A stretch of 64,000 bases of DNA from SR-FBR-E99 sp963732365 (GTDB lineage Bacteria; Bacteroidota; Bacteroidia; Bacteroidales; VadinHA17): the NCBI GenBank assembly GCA_963732365.1, contig CAVSZC010000005.1, positions 1,178,001 to 1,242,000 on the forward strand, given 5' to 3'. This document shows positions 15,403 through 24,429 of the stretch, in pieces (within the stretch, counting starts at the first letter, position 1; every line of letters begins with the position of its first letter). The translations under genes and the position numbers were made by a program. Under the pieces are notes generated by a model, which saw only the letters and a list, made by a program, of their open reading frames with translations, was not told the origin of the DNA and did not search any database.

Positions 15403-17458
15403 GATCAGCCGGTACTTCGTTTGCTTTCAGAAGATATGTGTGAACCCCGATCTGGGAACGGACGGGGTTCTCTGTTGGCCTGGTAAGGGTGTTAGACTGC
15501 GTTTCGTCATAGATCCTTGCCTTAACCGTGTCACTCCACTGAATCTCAAACACATCCCTGATCTCCTTCTTTATGGCATCATCGTAGACAGGGCATGTAA
15601 CCTCGATACGGCGGTCGAGGTTTCGGGGCATTATATCGGCAGAGGTGATATAGACCAATTCATCTCCGCCGTTGCAGAAGATGAGGAACCTTGAGTGTTC
15701 AAGGTACTGGTCGACGATGCTAATCGCCTTCAGATTCTCCAGGTTACCTTTTGCTCCCGGGACAAGAGAAAGCATACCCCTGACTATTAGCCTTACGTTC
15801 ACGCCGGCCGAGGCTGCCTTATAGATCTTGCCGATGATCTCCTCATCGGTGAAGTTGTTTATTTTAATTGAAATGTATGCACTCTTCCCCGCTTTTGCAT
15901 TTTTTATCTCATTCTCTATGAGCATCAGAAGCTTATTCCGCAGGTAAAACGGCGAGAGCAGCAGATGGTAAAACTTTTCCTTCCTGTAGTTGGCGACAAA
16001 GAAGTTGAAAGCCTTGACAACCTCATTCGTGATTTTTTTATCCGATGTAAGAAGGAGGTGGTCAGTATAGACCCTGGCTGTCTCCTCATTGAAGTTCCCG
16101 GTACCGACAGCGGCGTACCTTTGTATTGCATCGTTCTTCACCCTTGTGATCAGGCATAGCTTTGAATGGACTTTGAGCCCCGGAACTCCGTATATTACCT
16201 TGACTCCTTCATCAAGCAGTTTTTTACCCCAGAGAATATTGGCCTCCTCGTCAAAACGGGCCTGCAGCTCCACGACAGTTGTGACGCTCTTGCCGTTTCT
16301 GGCCGCATTCAGAAGCGCATTTATCACGCTCGAGTTCCTGGCGAGCCTGTAAAGTGTGATATCAATTGAAGTGACATTGGGGTCAATCGAAGCCTCCCTC
16401 AGGAGATCAATGAAATGATCAAAAGGATTATAGGGAAAATAGAGCATCAGGTCCTTCCTTTTAATTACCGAAAGGATACTTTTTCCCTGCTGTATGTCGC
16501 GATGAAGAATCGGCGCCACGGGTTTATAACGGAACCTGTCACCCTCAGGCTGGTTGAACTTCATCAGGTCCTTGAAGTTATGATACCTGTCACCCGGGAT
16601 TATTGCATCATCGGGACCGAGATTAAGCTTTTTTGTAAGGATCTTAAGCAGTTCATGGGGCATATCCCTGTCATGCACCAGTCTCACCGCATTTCCTTTT
16701 TTGCGTTGCTGGAGACTCTTTGATATCTTCTCTATGTAACTCTCGGAGATATCGTCGGCAATATCAAGTTCAGCATCCTTGGTGAGCTTGATTGTATAGG
16801 CGAAGAGCTCGTCAAACTGAAAGATGAAGAAGAGCTCCTTCATCCCGTAACGGATGACGTCATCAAGGAAGATAATGTATTTTTCTCCTTCTCTGTCGGG
16901 CAGAAGAATGAACCTTGGAAGGAGTCCCGTCGGTATCTCCAGCAGGGCGTAACGCTTTTTGTCGGTTGCCGTGTTTCTCAGCAGTATGGCGAAGTATATG
17001 GCATCATCTGTCAGGTTTGGCAACCCGCCGTCTTTGGTCAGTATCAAAGGCATGAGCCTTGTGCGGACCTCGCGGTGAAAGTAGTCCCTGACGAAAGCGG
17101 ACTGATTGTTGTCGAGCTGCTGCTCGTTGATGATATGGATCCGGTGTCTTTTAAGTTCATGGATGAGGTGAGCATAGATCTTCTCGAAACGTCCATTCTG
17201 TGCAAGAACGATCTCGTGAACCCGCTTAAGGGTTGCCTTGGGGTTGTAACCCAGGATGGTCTTCGACTTGTTCCCGAAGAGAGAGAGTCTCTTCAGTGTC
17301 GCAACCCTGACCCTGAAGTACTCATCGAGGTTATTCGAGTATATACCAAGAAATTTAAATCGTTCTACAAGAGGCACGTCACTGTTCTCAGCCTCCTGCA
17401 GAACCCTCTCGTTGAATGAGAGCCAGCTTATCTCTTTTGGTATATAAGCCTTGCTCAT
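15389..17458 (-). CDS. ppk1: Polyphosphate kinase 1
   Basis: PPK1 reversibly makes polyphosphate from ATP. The 689-aa protein has the N-terminal helical domain (KEISWLSFNERVLQEA), the head domain and two phospholipase-D-like catalytic domains. The phosphorylated His is His431 (KVHSKLCLI), and the second essential His is His588 (QYLEHSRFLIF). Length is normal. Its start overlaps the sixA-like stop (ATGA) by 4 bases, and its 3' end overlaps the convergent amidase gene by 14 bases. The CHAD protein gene at 19220 adds to a polyphosphate neighbourhood. Confidence 0.96.
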   Translation of the reverse strand: MSKAYIPKEISWLSFNERVLQEAENSDVPLVERFKFLGIYSNNLDEYFRVRVATLKRLSLFGNKSKTILGYNPKATLKRVHEIVLAQNGRFEKIYAHLIHELKRHRIHIINEQQLDNNQSAFVRDYFHREVRTRLMPLILTKDGGLPNLTDDAIYFAILLRNTATDKKRYALLEIPTGLLPRFILLPDREGEKYIIFLDDVIRYGMKELFFIFQFDELFAYTIKLTKDAELDIADDISESYIEKISKSLQQRKKGNAVRLVHDRDMPHELLKILTKKLNLGPDDAIIPGDRYHNFKDLMKFNQPEGDRFRYKPVAPILHRDIQQGKSILSVIKRKDLMLYFPYNPFDHFIDLLREASIDPNVTSIDITLYRLARNSSVINALLNAARNGKSVTTVVELQARFDEEANILWGKKLLDEGVKVIYGVPGLKVHSKLCLITRVKNDAIQRYAAVGTGNFNEETARVYTDHLLLTSDKKITNEVVKAFNFFVANYRKEKFYHLLLSPFYLRNKLLMLIENEIKNAKAGKSAYISIKINNFTDEEIIGKIYKAASAGVNVRLIVRGMLSLVPGAKGNLENLKAISIVDQYLEHSRFLIFCNGGDELVYITSADIMPRNLDRRIEVTCPVYDDAIKKEIRDVFEIQWSDTVKARIYDETQSNTLTRPTENPVRSQIGVHTYLLKANEVPADPTPA

Positions 17459-17982
17459 AAAAGTGATTTAGGCTTCAGGAGATAATCTATTGTTCCTGTC
17501 CCCGGCTCGAGTGCGTTCCATTTATCTGCCTTGAATGAAATGCCTGCTATTCCTGTCTTGGGAAGGTCTTCTGCACTATCTGACGAAAGGGTTCTGGCCA
17601 TCTCGGAGATAAGCGAGTTGTGCCCGAAAAGCATGACGGTGTCATTATCATCGGTCAGTGACCTGAAGAATGAGATTATGTCTTCCTGTCTTATTCCTGA
17701 ATAGAGATCCCTGCAGAGCCTTACTTTATCAGAATCGAGCCCGTATACTTCGCTGAATATCAATGCTGTTTCATATGCCCTGAAGGCAGGGCTTGTTATC
17801 ATCACTCCGGGATCTTTCACTTTTGATTTAAGGACATCGGCCATGAGCCTGGAGTTACGCTTTCCCTTGGTTGTAAGTGATCTTTCAAAATCTGTGAACT
17901 CAGGAGCCTGGGCCTCAGCATGGCTGTGTCTGACCAGTATCACCTTCTTTATCCTTGTTGTTTTTTTTCCTGCGGTTTTCAT
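17455..17982 (-). CDS. SixA-like histidine phosphatase
   Basis: This 175-aa phosphoglycerate-mutase-like enzyme of the SixA type has the catalytic RHSHAE motif near the start, TSPAFRAYETA in the middle and the second His in MLFGHNSLI. SixA proteins dephosphorylate phosphohistidine proteins, and in this branch the target is unknown. I chose the ATG at 17982, preceded by an A/T-rich stretch. An upstream ATG at 18006 overlapping the pfkA stop is possible. Its stop overlaps the ppk1 start (ATGA), so the two are probably translated together. Confidence 0.88.
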   Translation of the reverse strand: MKTAGKKTTRIKKVILVRHSHAEAQAPEFTDFERSLTTKGKRNSRLMADVLKSKVKDPGVMITSPAFRAYETALIFSEVYGLDSDKVRLCRDLYSGIRQEDIISFFRSLTDDNDTVMLFGHNSLISEMARTLSSDSAEDLPKTGIAGISFKADKWNALEPGTGTIDYLLKPKSLL

Positions 17983-17999
17983 TTTTATATAAATATCAA

Positions 18000-19043
18000 T
18001 TAACATTTGCCAAAACAGGTCCCCATCTCTTTTGCCTGCAGTACCATCGGGTCATCAGCCTCTACCAGCTTTACCTTTCCGGCAACCTCGGAGAGGTCAA
18101 TTGATGAGATAGAGCCGTTCCTGTGCGCTACCATCTTCCCGTATTTCCCCTGGGCTATCAGGTTAGCAGCGGCGGCACCGAACCTTGAGGCAAGGACCCT
18201 GTCCATCGGTGAAGGGGTTCCGCCTCTCTGTATGTAACCGAGCACTGTCTCCCTAGTTTCCAGTCCGGTAACCCTCTGTATCTCACGGGCGAAATACCTT
18301 CCCGGAGACTCCTCGTTCTCAGGGATTCTTATACCCTCTGCTACAACAACAATGGAGTAGGGTTTGTTGTCATTGGCCCTTTTTGTCAGGTACTTCATTA
18401 TTATGTCCTCGTCATGGGCTATCTCAGGTATAAGTATGACATCTCCTCCACCGGCCATTCCGGAATAGAGAGCCAGCCATCCGGCATTATGCCCCATGAG
18501 CTCGATGACCATTATCCGTTTGTGCGAGTTGGCGGTGGAGTGCAGCCTGTCAATCGCTTCAGTGGCTATATTTACCGCCGAATCAAATCCGAATGTTATA
18601 TCAGTTCCCCAGATGTCATTGTCTATTGTTTTGGGAATCCCAACGACGTTAAGCCCCTCCTGCGACAGCATGTAGGCTGTCTTCATCGTTCCGTTCCCGC
18701 CAATGCACACAAGGCAGTCGAGACCAAGCTGCTCATAGTGTTCCTTAATAAGTATCGGTTTCCTGAGCTCGTTTTTTGGCTTGCCCTCACTTTTAAAAGG
18801 CTTCTCCCTCGAGGTGCCCAGTATCGTCCCCCCAAGAGTAAGTATTCCTGACAGGCTGCTCTCGGTCAGCTCTGTGTACTCCTTGTGTATCAGGCCGGAG
18901 AAACCGTCGCTGATACCTATCACCTTCATCCCGTATTTTACGATGGCTGTTTTGCCAACACCCCTGATAGCTGCGTTTATTCCCGGACAATCGCCTCCTG
19001 CGGTCAGGATGCCTATCTTCTGGGGGACTCTTTTTTTGCTCAT
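18000..19043 (-). CDS. 6-phosphofructokinase, PfkA family (mixed-type active site)
   Basis: This enzyme phosphorylates fructose 6-phosphate in glycolysis. The 347-aa protein shows GGDCPGINAAIRG, GGNGTM (115-120), PKTIDNDI with catalytic Asp141, and a sugar-binding block reading MGHNAGW. The Gly118/Lys138 pair is neither the bacterial ATP type (Gly/Gly) nor the PPi type (Asp/Lys). The same pair occurs in ATP-using trypanosomatid enzymes, so ATP is likely but not certain. The start is the ATG at 19043, because a near-perfect promoter covers the longer frame (to 19109). It precedes sixA and ppk1. Confidence 0.92.
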   Translation of the reverse strand: MSKKRVPQKIGILTAGGDCPGINAAIRGVGKTAIVKYGMKVIGISDGFSGLIHKEYTELTESSLSGILTLGGTILGTSREKPFKSEGKPKNELRKPILIKEHYEQLGLDCLVCIGGNGTMKTAYMLSQEGLNVVGIPKTIDNDIWGTDITFGFDSAVNIATEAIDRLHSTANSHKRIMVIELMGHNAGWLALYSGMAGGGDVILIPEIAHDEDIIMKYLTKRANDNKPYSIVVVAEGIRIPENEESPGRYFAREIQRVTGLETRETVLGYIQRGGTPSPMDRVLASRFGAAAANLIAQGKYGKMVAHRNGSISSIDLSEVAGKVKLVEADDPMVLQAKEMGTCFGKC

Positions 19044-19078
19044 TTCATGATGTAAATAAGGTGCCTTCAAATAATTCT

Positions 19079-19109
19079 CAAATGTATTAAAATCAAAGCT
19101 CATTAGCAA
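19079..19109 (-). promoter_or_regulatory. Promoter for pfkA-sixA-ppk1
   Basis: On the minus strand TTG (19109-19107), a 20-base spacer and TACATTTG (19086-19079) match the Bacteroidota promoter. Transcription would start near 19072, so the ATGs at 19109 and 19103 lie outside the transcript. The first usable ATG is at 19043. Confidence 0.75.
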
Positions 19110-19219
19110 TTCGTTGCTGCCGAATTACTTGTGTCAAAATTACCGGGGTATTGCCCTTCGGTGAAGGAAGATTGTTACAAATGTGTAACTTTATCGGGTG
19201 GTCACCCCAAGCTTGCATT

Positions 19220-20113
19220 ATGGAAACAGACCCAATACTGATAAAAGAAATTAAGCCTGCACTTACAGCCTACATCAGGGAGTCGTTGACCTTGCTGGGC
19301 CAGTCTCCTTTCCCTGATGACGATGCCATTCATGACATAAGGGTCCTGATGAAGAGGCAGAGAGCGACCGTCAGGCTGTTAAGACCATTGCTTGACGAGG
19401 CTTCATACAACCGTGAATATGTGGCCGGCAGGGAGGTGGGACGCCTGCTCAGTTCATGGCGCGAGACCTCCGTTTTACGAAAGACTCTCAGGGAACTCAG
19501 GAAGGAACATCCAGAGCTTTTTCACAAGCTTAAGGATAATGAGAAGATAGAGGAGATGCTTCGCAAACCCTATTCCACATGGGAAAAGGCGGCGGAGAAA
19601 AGTTCCTCGATAAAAACCATCGGTAGCCAGCTGACCAAAGCACTCTACAGGGTCCGTTTTCTGACCCTCGATAATCCTGACATGAAGCTGCTCTCCGGTG
19701 AGCTTGAAAATAATTATCTGATTGCTGCCAGGGCATATCTCGACTGCAGGAACAACCCGAAACAGGAACTGCTGCATGAATTCAGAAAGAAGTCAAAGAC
19801 ACTTCTCTACCAGCTCTGGTTCTTCCGCCCTGTTAATCCCTCAGCAATAAAGACCCTTGAGAAAAAACTTGACTTCCTGACGCAGAGCCTTGGCAAATAT
19901 AATGACCTGGCACAGATCAGGGAGCAGACTGCGTACAGATATAAGCCTGAAAATGATCCTGCAATGGATGAACTGGCCGTTGTCATCAGGGACAAGCAGG
20001 ACAGGTATCTGTCAAAGGTATGGCCTGAAGCATACCGCATCTTCTGCCCGGGAAAGAGGCTGTATGACCTTCCCGGATTCAGAACCCTGCCTGACCTTCT
20101 TTCAGTTGAATGA
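19220..20113 (+). CDS. CHAD domain protein
   Basis: This 297-aa all-helical protein fits the CHAD fold: conserved basic and His residues on paired helices (AIHDIRVLMKRQRATVRLL near 36-54 and LLHEFRKKSKTLLYQLWFF near 178-196). CHAD domains bind inorganic polyphosphate. Its position, divergent from the pfkA-sixA-ppk1 operon, supports a polyphosphate role. The frame opens with a TTG at 19151, and the ATG at 19220 is the better start. The 3' end overlaps the convergent LuxR-type gene by 35 bases. Confidence 0.88.
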   Translation: METDPILIKEIKPALTAYIRESLTLLGQSPFPDDDAIHDIRVLMKRQRATVRLLRPLLDEASYNREYVAGREVGRLLSSWRETSVLRKTLRELRKEHPELFHKLKDNEKIEEMLRKPYSTWEKAAEKSSSIKTIGSQLTKALYRVRFLTLDNPDMKLLSGELENNYLIAARAYLDCRNNPKQELLHEFRKKSKTLLYQLWFFRPVNPSAIKTLEKKLDFLTQSLGKYNDLAQIREQTAYRYKPENDPAMDELAVVIRDKQDRYLSKVWPEAYRIFCPGKRLYDLPGFRTLPDLLSVE

Positions 20114-21029
20114 GCCTCCTCACCAGTGTCATCAGCTGCATCCTGTTCTTAACGTTCGTTTTTGAATAGATACGCGATGTATGATCTTTCACTGTCTGCA
20201 GGCTTATAAAGAGTTTGTCGGCTATCTCCTGGTTGCTCATCCCGTTGCAGATCTCCCTTATTATATCTGCCTCTCTGGGTGATATCTCATATTTCATGCA
20301 GAACTCCTCAAGGTTTTCCTGCGGCTGACCCTGTTCTTCCTTATTATATGTCTCCAGGTCAGCCTGGTATGTGAGATATAGAGGCAGTAGTGTTGTGACG
20401 GCGAAGAGGAGGAATACGAACGCGAGTGCCATCCAGAGGGAATGTGGCAGAAAGACCAGTACTGCTGCCTGCGAGAAAGCGCCTGCAGTGATTATCGTAG
20501 CCAGGAAGCGTCTGTCTGATTTGCCGGGGGAGCGTGTTTTGCCCCGTAAGAGTTGAAGGGCAGCACCTGCTGAAAACAGGATGACGGAGGCACTATAGTA
20601 ATACTTGAAGAAGGGCAAAACCTCACCGTATTCCAGATTACGGGCTGCAAAGCCCAGGGCAATGAGAACCCCGAAGTTGACCAGCAGAAAGATGATAACA
20701 AGGTAGTTGCTGAACCTGTATCCGGCACTCTCTGATCCGAAACGGAGGAGCATCAGCCAGCCAAAGATGAGGAAAGGCATTCCCAGAAGCAGTGATATGA
20801 CAGAGACCGTCGAAAGCAGCTCAGGCGTCAGACGGCTGCCGGCAACGGTGACAATGATGAACTGCCCCCATACACCGTAGAACCCGAATGCGAACATGAA
20901 GATAATGTGATAAAACAGTGATCTCATGAATGCGACCGGGTTCTCCCTGAGCAGCCGTGAGGCCAGAAGAATACTGCCTGAAGCCAGTGCCGCACAGAAA
21001 ATAAATATCACAATAATGATCACCTTCAT
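20079..21029 (-). CDS. Membrane-bound LuxR/GerE-type transcription regulator
   Basis: This 316-aa protein has seven or so TM segments (residues 1-220) and a C-terminal LuxR-type HTH (about 245-310: ISPREADIIREICNGMSNQE and LQTVKDHTSRIYSKTNVKNR). It has no receiver or known sensor domain, so the membrane part probably senses the signal. Similar 7TM-LuxR proteins are common in Bacteroidota. The intergenic region towards the divergent membrane-protein gene carries repeated palindromes that may be its operators. Confidence 0.88.
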   Translation of the reverse strand: MKVIIIVIFIFCAALASGSILLASRLLRENPVAFMRSLFYHIIFMFAFGFYGVWGQFIIVTVAGSRLTPELLSTVSVISLLLGMPFLIFGWLMLLRFGSESAGYRFSNYLVIIFLLVNFGVLIALGFAARNLEYGEVLPFFKYYYSASVILFSAGAALQLLRGKTRSPGKSDRRFLATIITAGAFSQAAVLVFLPHSLWMALAFVFLLFAVTTLLPLYLTYQADLETYNKEEQGQPQENLEEFCMKYEISPREADIIREICNGMSNQEIADKLFISLQTVKDHTSRIYSKTNVKNRMQLMTLVRRLIQLKEGQAGF

Positions 21030-21063
21030 ACAGGTCGCCCTCTAAAGTGTTGATAAACAGTCA

Positions 21064-21121
21064 CTACAAAAGTAGCATTGAGCCTACTAAAGTAGGATTT
21101 TAAAAAATCACTACTAAGGTA
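21064..21121. promoter_or_regulatory. Repeated palindromic operator-like sites between luxR-type gene and membrane protein gene
   Basis: Three copies of a palindrome occur: CTACAAAAGTAG (21064-21075), CCTACTAAAGTAGG (21083-21096) and a partial CTACTAAGGTA (21111-21121). A weaker CTCTAAAGTG lies at 21040-21049. They begin about 35 bases from the regulator ATG and end about 78 bases before the opposite gene. The arrangement is that of a dimer-binding operator array, and the protein that binds it is inferred. Confidence 0.6.
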
Positions 21122-21198
21122 TGAAATCCATCCAAGGAGTTGCCAGTAGATTTGCTTCATCAAATGATTTTTTTTTCTGAACAGTAAAAAGCAAAACA

Positions 21199-21945
21199 AT
21201 GGAAACAAAAAGCACTTATCAATTTGTACCTTCCTTCAGGACTGCTTACGGCACCGGATGGAAGGTGATGTCTGACAACTTTCTGAGATTATTCCTTGTT
21301 GTCATCATTCTCGTGGTACTTGTTACGCCGATGTCATTCTTCAATGTGGATTACAAGCTCGACAAAATGGATTTTGATCATTTCCCTTTTGATCCGGAGC
21401 ATTTATTCAGGTACGGTGCATTTGGAGTCGCTGCCGCCTTCATGGGTCTGATGGGCCTTCTCTACTATTTTCTTCTTATGCCCGTATTCAAGTACGGCGG
21501 TAAGATGATGTTCGTTCAGGCAGTGCGTCAGAAGGAACCGGATTTTGACATGCTCATCAGCGGATTCCGCAAGAACTATCTTAACATAGTACTTGCCAAC
21601 CTCCTTGTCACGGCGCTGGTGGGGATAGGCATAATCTGTCTTTTCATTCCGGGTATTATTATAGGATGCCGGCTGGCATTTACCGCATACCTTGTTATGG
21701 ACCGGGGTCTTGATCCCATCCAGGCAGCAGAGGAGAGCTGGAAGCTGACCCGCGGGCACGGATGGAGGATATTCCTCATGGGTTTGGTAGCCTTCTTCAT
21801 CTATATCGCAGGTTTTATCTGCCTGTTCATCGGAGTATTTGTCTCAGATATGTGGGTAAAATCCTCCTTTGCTACACTGTACCATTCTGTGCTGATAGAG
21901 AAAGGATTGTACCAGGTTGAGGCAGCTCCGGCCCCCGAGGCATAG
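21199..21945 (+). CDS. Multi-pass membrane protein (DUF975-like)
   Basis: This 248-aa protein has five or six TM segments and a conserved core (GIICLFIPGIIIGCRLAFTA, then QAAEESWKLTRGHGWRIFLM). The core resembles DUF975 and the membrane domain of glycerophosphodiester phosphodiesterase-type proteins. No catalytic domain is attached, and function is unknown. It starts at the ATG at 21199 (METKSTYQFVPSF). It is divergent from the membrane LuxR-type gene and may be its target. Confidence 0.75.
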   Translation: METKSTYQFVPSFRTAYGTGWKVMSDNFLRLFLVVIILVVLVTPMSFFNVDYKLDKMDFDHFPFDPEHLFRYGAFGVAAAFMGLMGLLYYFLLMPVFKYGGKMMFVQAVRQKEPDFDMLISGFRKNYLNIVLANLLVTALVGIGIICLFIPGIIIGCRLAFTAYLVMDRGLDPIQAAEESWKLTRGHGWRIFLMGLVAFFIYIAGFICLFIGVFVSDMWVKSSFATLYHSVLIEKGLYQVEAAPAPEA

Positions 21946-21960
21946 TTGCACCCTGAACTG

Positions 21961-24240
21961 CTAAAGCTTTGTAAGCTTGGCGAACCGCAACAGCAGTTTT
22001 TTGGATCCGGCCAGTCCGAATTCGATTACTGCTGTTGTGTTTGGGGCCTCGCCCTCGACTGATTTCACAAGTCCTTCTCCGAACCGCTCATGCCGTACAC
22101 GGTCCCCTGCAGACAGGACAGCTCCCGGAGGGGGTGCTTCCGTTCTCTGAGCTTCCCTTACATTGGCCACCCTGATGAGTTTCTTGTCTGACGGCTTTGT
22201 TGCAAAGGGGGGCTCTTTCTCATCCACTGTTTTTATCCCGTAACCTGCGGCATGACCGGATGCCCTTCCTGCTGCATGAGGATAGTGGAGGTAGTCATCC
22301 TCTATCTCGCCTATGAAACGGCTTGGCGAAGTGCGTTCGAGTGATCCCCACTTGTACCTGTTCAGGGCGTAACTGAGTGTAACACGTCTGCAGGCACGGG
22401 TGAGGGCGACATAAAACAACCTGCGCTCTTCCTCGAGCTCGCGCGGATTAAAAAGGTTCATGGATGATGGGAAGAGATTCTCCTCGAGCCCGACGATATA
22501 GACATATTTGAATTCCAGCCCCTTGGCTGAATGGATAGTCATCAGCGTGACCTTGTCACGCTCCTCAGGCTTCTCTCTGTCCTGGTCTGTGAGCAGTGAC
22601 ACTGACTGCAGCCATGTTGCAATGTCTGCCGGCTCTTCGTTGGTGAGGGCTGCTTCCGTAAATTCCTTTATTCCGTTGAGTAACTCCTGTATGTTTTCAA
22701 GCCTGTCAATATCTTCCGGCACCTGTCCCTGCCTCAGCTCCGTGATGATGCCACTGGCAGCGGCCATCCTGTTTGCCATATCATATGCACTGGCTGTGAG
22801 AGCCGATGACATGAAAGGTATTACCACATTTGTAAAGGCTGCCAGTTTGGTCCTCAGTGCCGGCTGCAGGTAAGCCGAATAGAGGTCCGTGGAGGAGAGG
22901 ATGGACCACATGCTCACCTCCAGGCTCCTTGCGAGATCGGCCAGTTTCTGCACGGTCGTGTCACCGATGCCTCTTTTCGGGTAATTGATGACCCGCTTCA
23001 GAGCCTCCTCATCATCAGGGTTTACAACCAGCCGCAGGTAAGCTATCAGGTCACGTATCTCCTTACGCTCATAGAATGACTGCCCGCCATAGATCTTATA
23101 GGGAATGTTGCGCTTGCGAAGCATCTCTTCGAAGATACGCGACTGTGCATTCGTGCGGTACAGCACTGCAAAATCCTTCCAGTCAAGACGTTCACGCATG
23201 CGGGTGTCAAGAATGTCAGAGGCTGTCACAATTCCTTCCTCGCTGTCAATGGTAGTCTGTACAACACGTATCTTCTCACCGATCTCATTCTTTGAATAGA
23301 TGGTTTTCTTTATCTGTCCGGTGTTCTTCTCAATCACACTGTTGGCCGCATTGACTATAGTCTGTGTCGAGCGGTAGTTCTGCTCGAGCTTGAAGATGCG
23401 GTAGTCTGGGTAGTCATTCCTGAAATTGAGAATGTTCTCAATGCGGGCCCCGCGGAATGAATAGATGCTCTGGGCGTCATCGCCGACCACGCAGAGGTTT
23501 CTGTGAAGCTCAGACAACTTATGGACGATTATGTACTGGGAATAGTTGGTATCCTGGTACTCGTCAACAAGAACGAAGTCAAATCTTTTTCTGTACTGAT
23601 CAAGCACCTCGGGGAAGTCACGGAAGAGGATATTGATATTAAGTAGCAGGTCATCAAAGTCCATTGCATTGGCTTTGAAGCACCGTGCGGCATAATGCCT
23701 GTAGATTGTTGCCATTTCCGGTACTCTCGACGCTTTGTCTGTCTCTGTTATCTGCGGAACTGACCCGTATTGCTGTGCAGTTATCAGGTTGTTTTTTGCG
23801 TGTGAGATACGGGCAGCCACTGCCGCAGGCTTGTAAAGCGAGTCATCAAGATTCATCTCCCTGATAATAGTGCGCACAAGGCTCCTGCTGTTGTCCTGAT
23901 CATATATGGTGAAGTTGCTCTTATAGCCCAGGTAATGTCCGTCGATACGCAGAAAGCGTGCGAAAACCGAGTGGAATGTACCCATCCACAGGCTGCGTGC
24001 CGTCTCCTGCCCGACGATCCTGTTGATCCTCTCCTTCATCTCACCGGCCGCCTTGTTGGTGAATGTAAGGGCAAGGATGCGGTAAGCCGGAACGCCAGAC
24101 TGAAGGAGATGAGCAATACGGTATGTGAGGACGCGTGTCTTGCCTGAACCGGCGCCGGCGATCACCATCGCAGGGCCGTCAGTGTTGATGACGGCGGCCT
24201 GCTGTGCCTCGTTAAGTTCTTTCAGGTAGTCGCGAAACAT
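21961..24240 (-). CDS. UvrD/PcrA/Rep-type 3'-5' DNA helicase
   Basis: This 759-aa SF1A helicase works in nucleotide excision and mismatch repair or in replication-fork repair. Motifs seen are Q-motif LNEAQQAAV, Walker A AGAGSGKT, motif II VDEYQDTNYSQ, motif III GDDAQSIYSFRGA, motif IV QNYRST, motif V TIHSAKGLEFKYV and motif VI YVALTRACRR. The C-terminal SH3-like tail (GDRVRHERFGEGLVKSVEG) is typical of PcrA/UvrD. The start is the ATG at 24240, since the frame beyond begins with a TTG at 24267. It stands alone. Confidence 0.96.
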   Translation of the reverse strand: MFRDYLKELNEAQQAAVINTDGPAMVIAGAGSGKTRVLTYRIAHLLQSGVPAYRILALTFTNKAAGEMKERINRIVGQETARSLWMGTFHSVFARFLRIDGHYLGYKSNFTIYDQDNSRSLVRTIIREMNLDDSLYKPAAVAARISHAKNNLITAQQYGSVPQITETDKASRVPEMATIYRHYAARCFKANAMDFDDLLLNINILFRDFPEVLDQYRKRFDFVLVDEYQDTNYSQYIIVHKLSELHRNLCVVGDDAQSIYSFRGARIENILNFRNDYPDYRIFKLEQNYRSTQTIVNAANSVIEKNTGQIKKTIYSKNEIGEKIRVVQTTIDSEEGIVTASDILDTRMRERLDWKDFAVLYRTNAQSRIFEEMLRKRNIPYKIYGGQSFYERKEIRDLIAYLRLVVNPDDEEALKRVINYPKRGIGDTTVQKLADLARSLEVSMWSILSSTDLYSAYLQPALRTKLAAFTNVVIPFMSSALTASAYDMANRMAAASGIITELRQGQVPEDIDRLENIQELLNGIKEFTEAALTNEEPADIATWLQSVSLLTDQDREKPEERDKVTLMTIHSAKGLEFKYVYIVGLEENLFPSSMNLFNPRELEEERRLFYVALTRACRRVTLSYALNRYKWGSLERTSPSRFIGEIEDDYLHYPHAAGRASGHAAGYGIKTVDEKEPPFATKPSDKKLIRVANVREAQRTEAPPPGAVLSAGDRVRHERFGEGLVKSVEGEAPNTTAVIEFGLAGSKKLLLRFAKLTKL

Positions 24241-24363
24241 ATCGAAAAAGCGGATTCTCCGCCTCAAAGATAAGATTACCCTCGCTCGGAGAGAGGAATG
24301 GACGCCGCTTCACGGCATGAAAGTTTTCAACACTCATAATCTCTCCGCCGGGTGACGGTATCC

Positions 24364-24394
24364 TCTGCCGGGCTCCGTTTTTTTATTAGTTTTG
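24364..24394 (+). promoter_or_regulatory. Possible promoter for the PKD/CHU_C gene
   Basis: TCTG (24364-24367), a 19-base spacer and TAGTTTTG (24387-24394) resemble the Bacteroidota promoter, with one mismatch in the -33 box. If used, the transcript starts after the GTG at 24352, favouring the GTG at 24430 as start codon. Confidence 0.5.
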
Positions 24395-24429
24395 CATATG
24401 ATTTTCATCAGTTAATCCGTTTAGTAAGG

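Noticed and set aside
19044..19109. N-terminal extension of the phosphofructokinase
   Set aside because: It overlaps a near-perfect promoter, and the family begins at the ATG at 19043.
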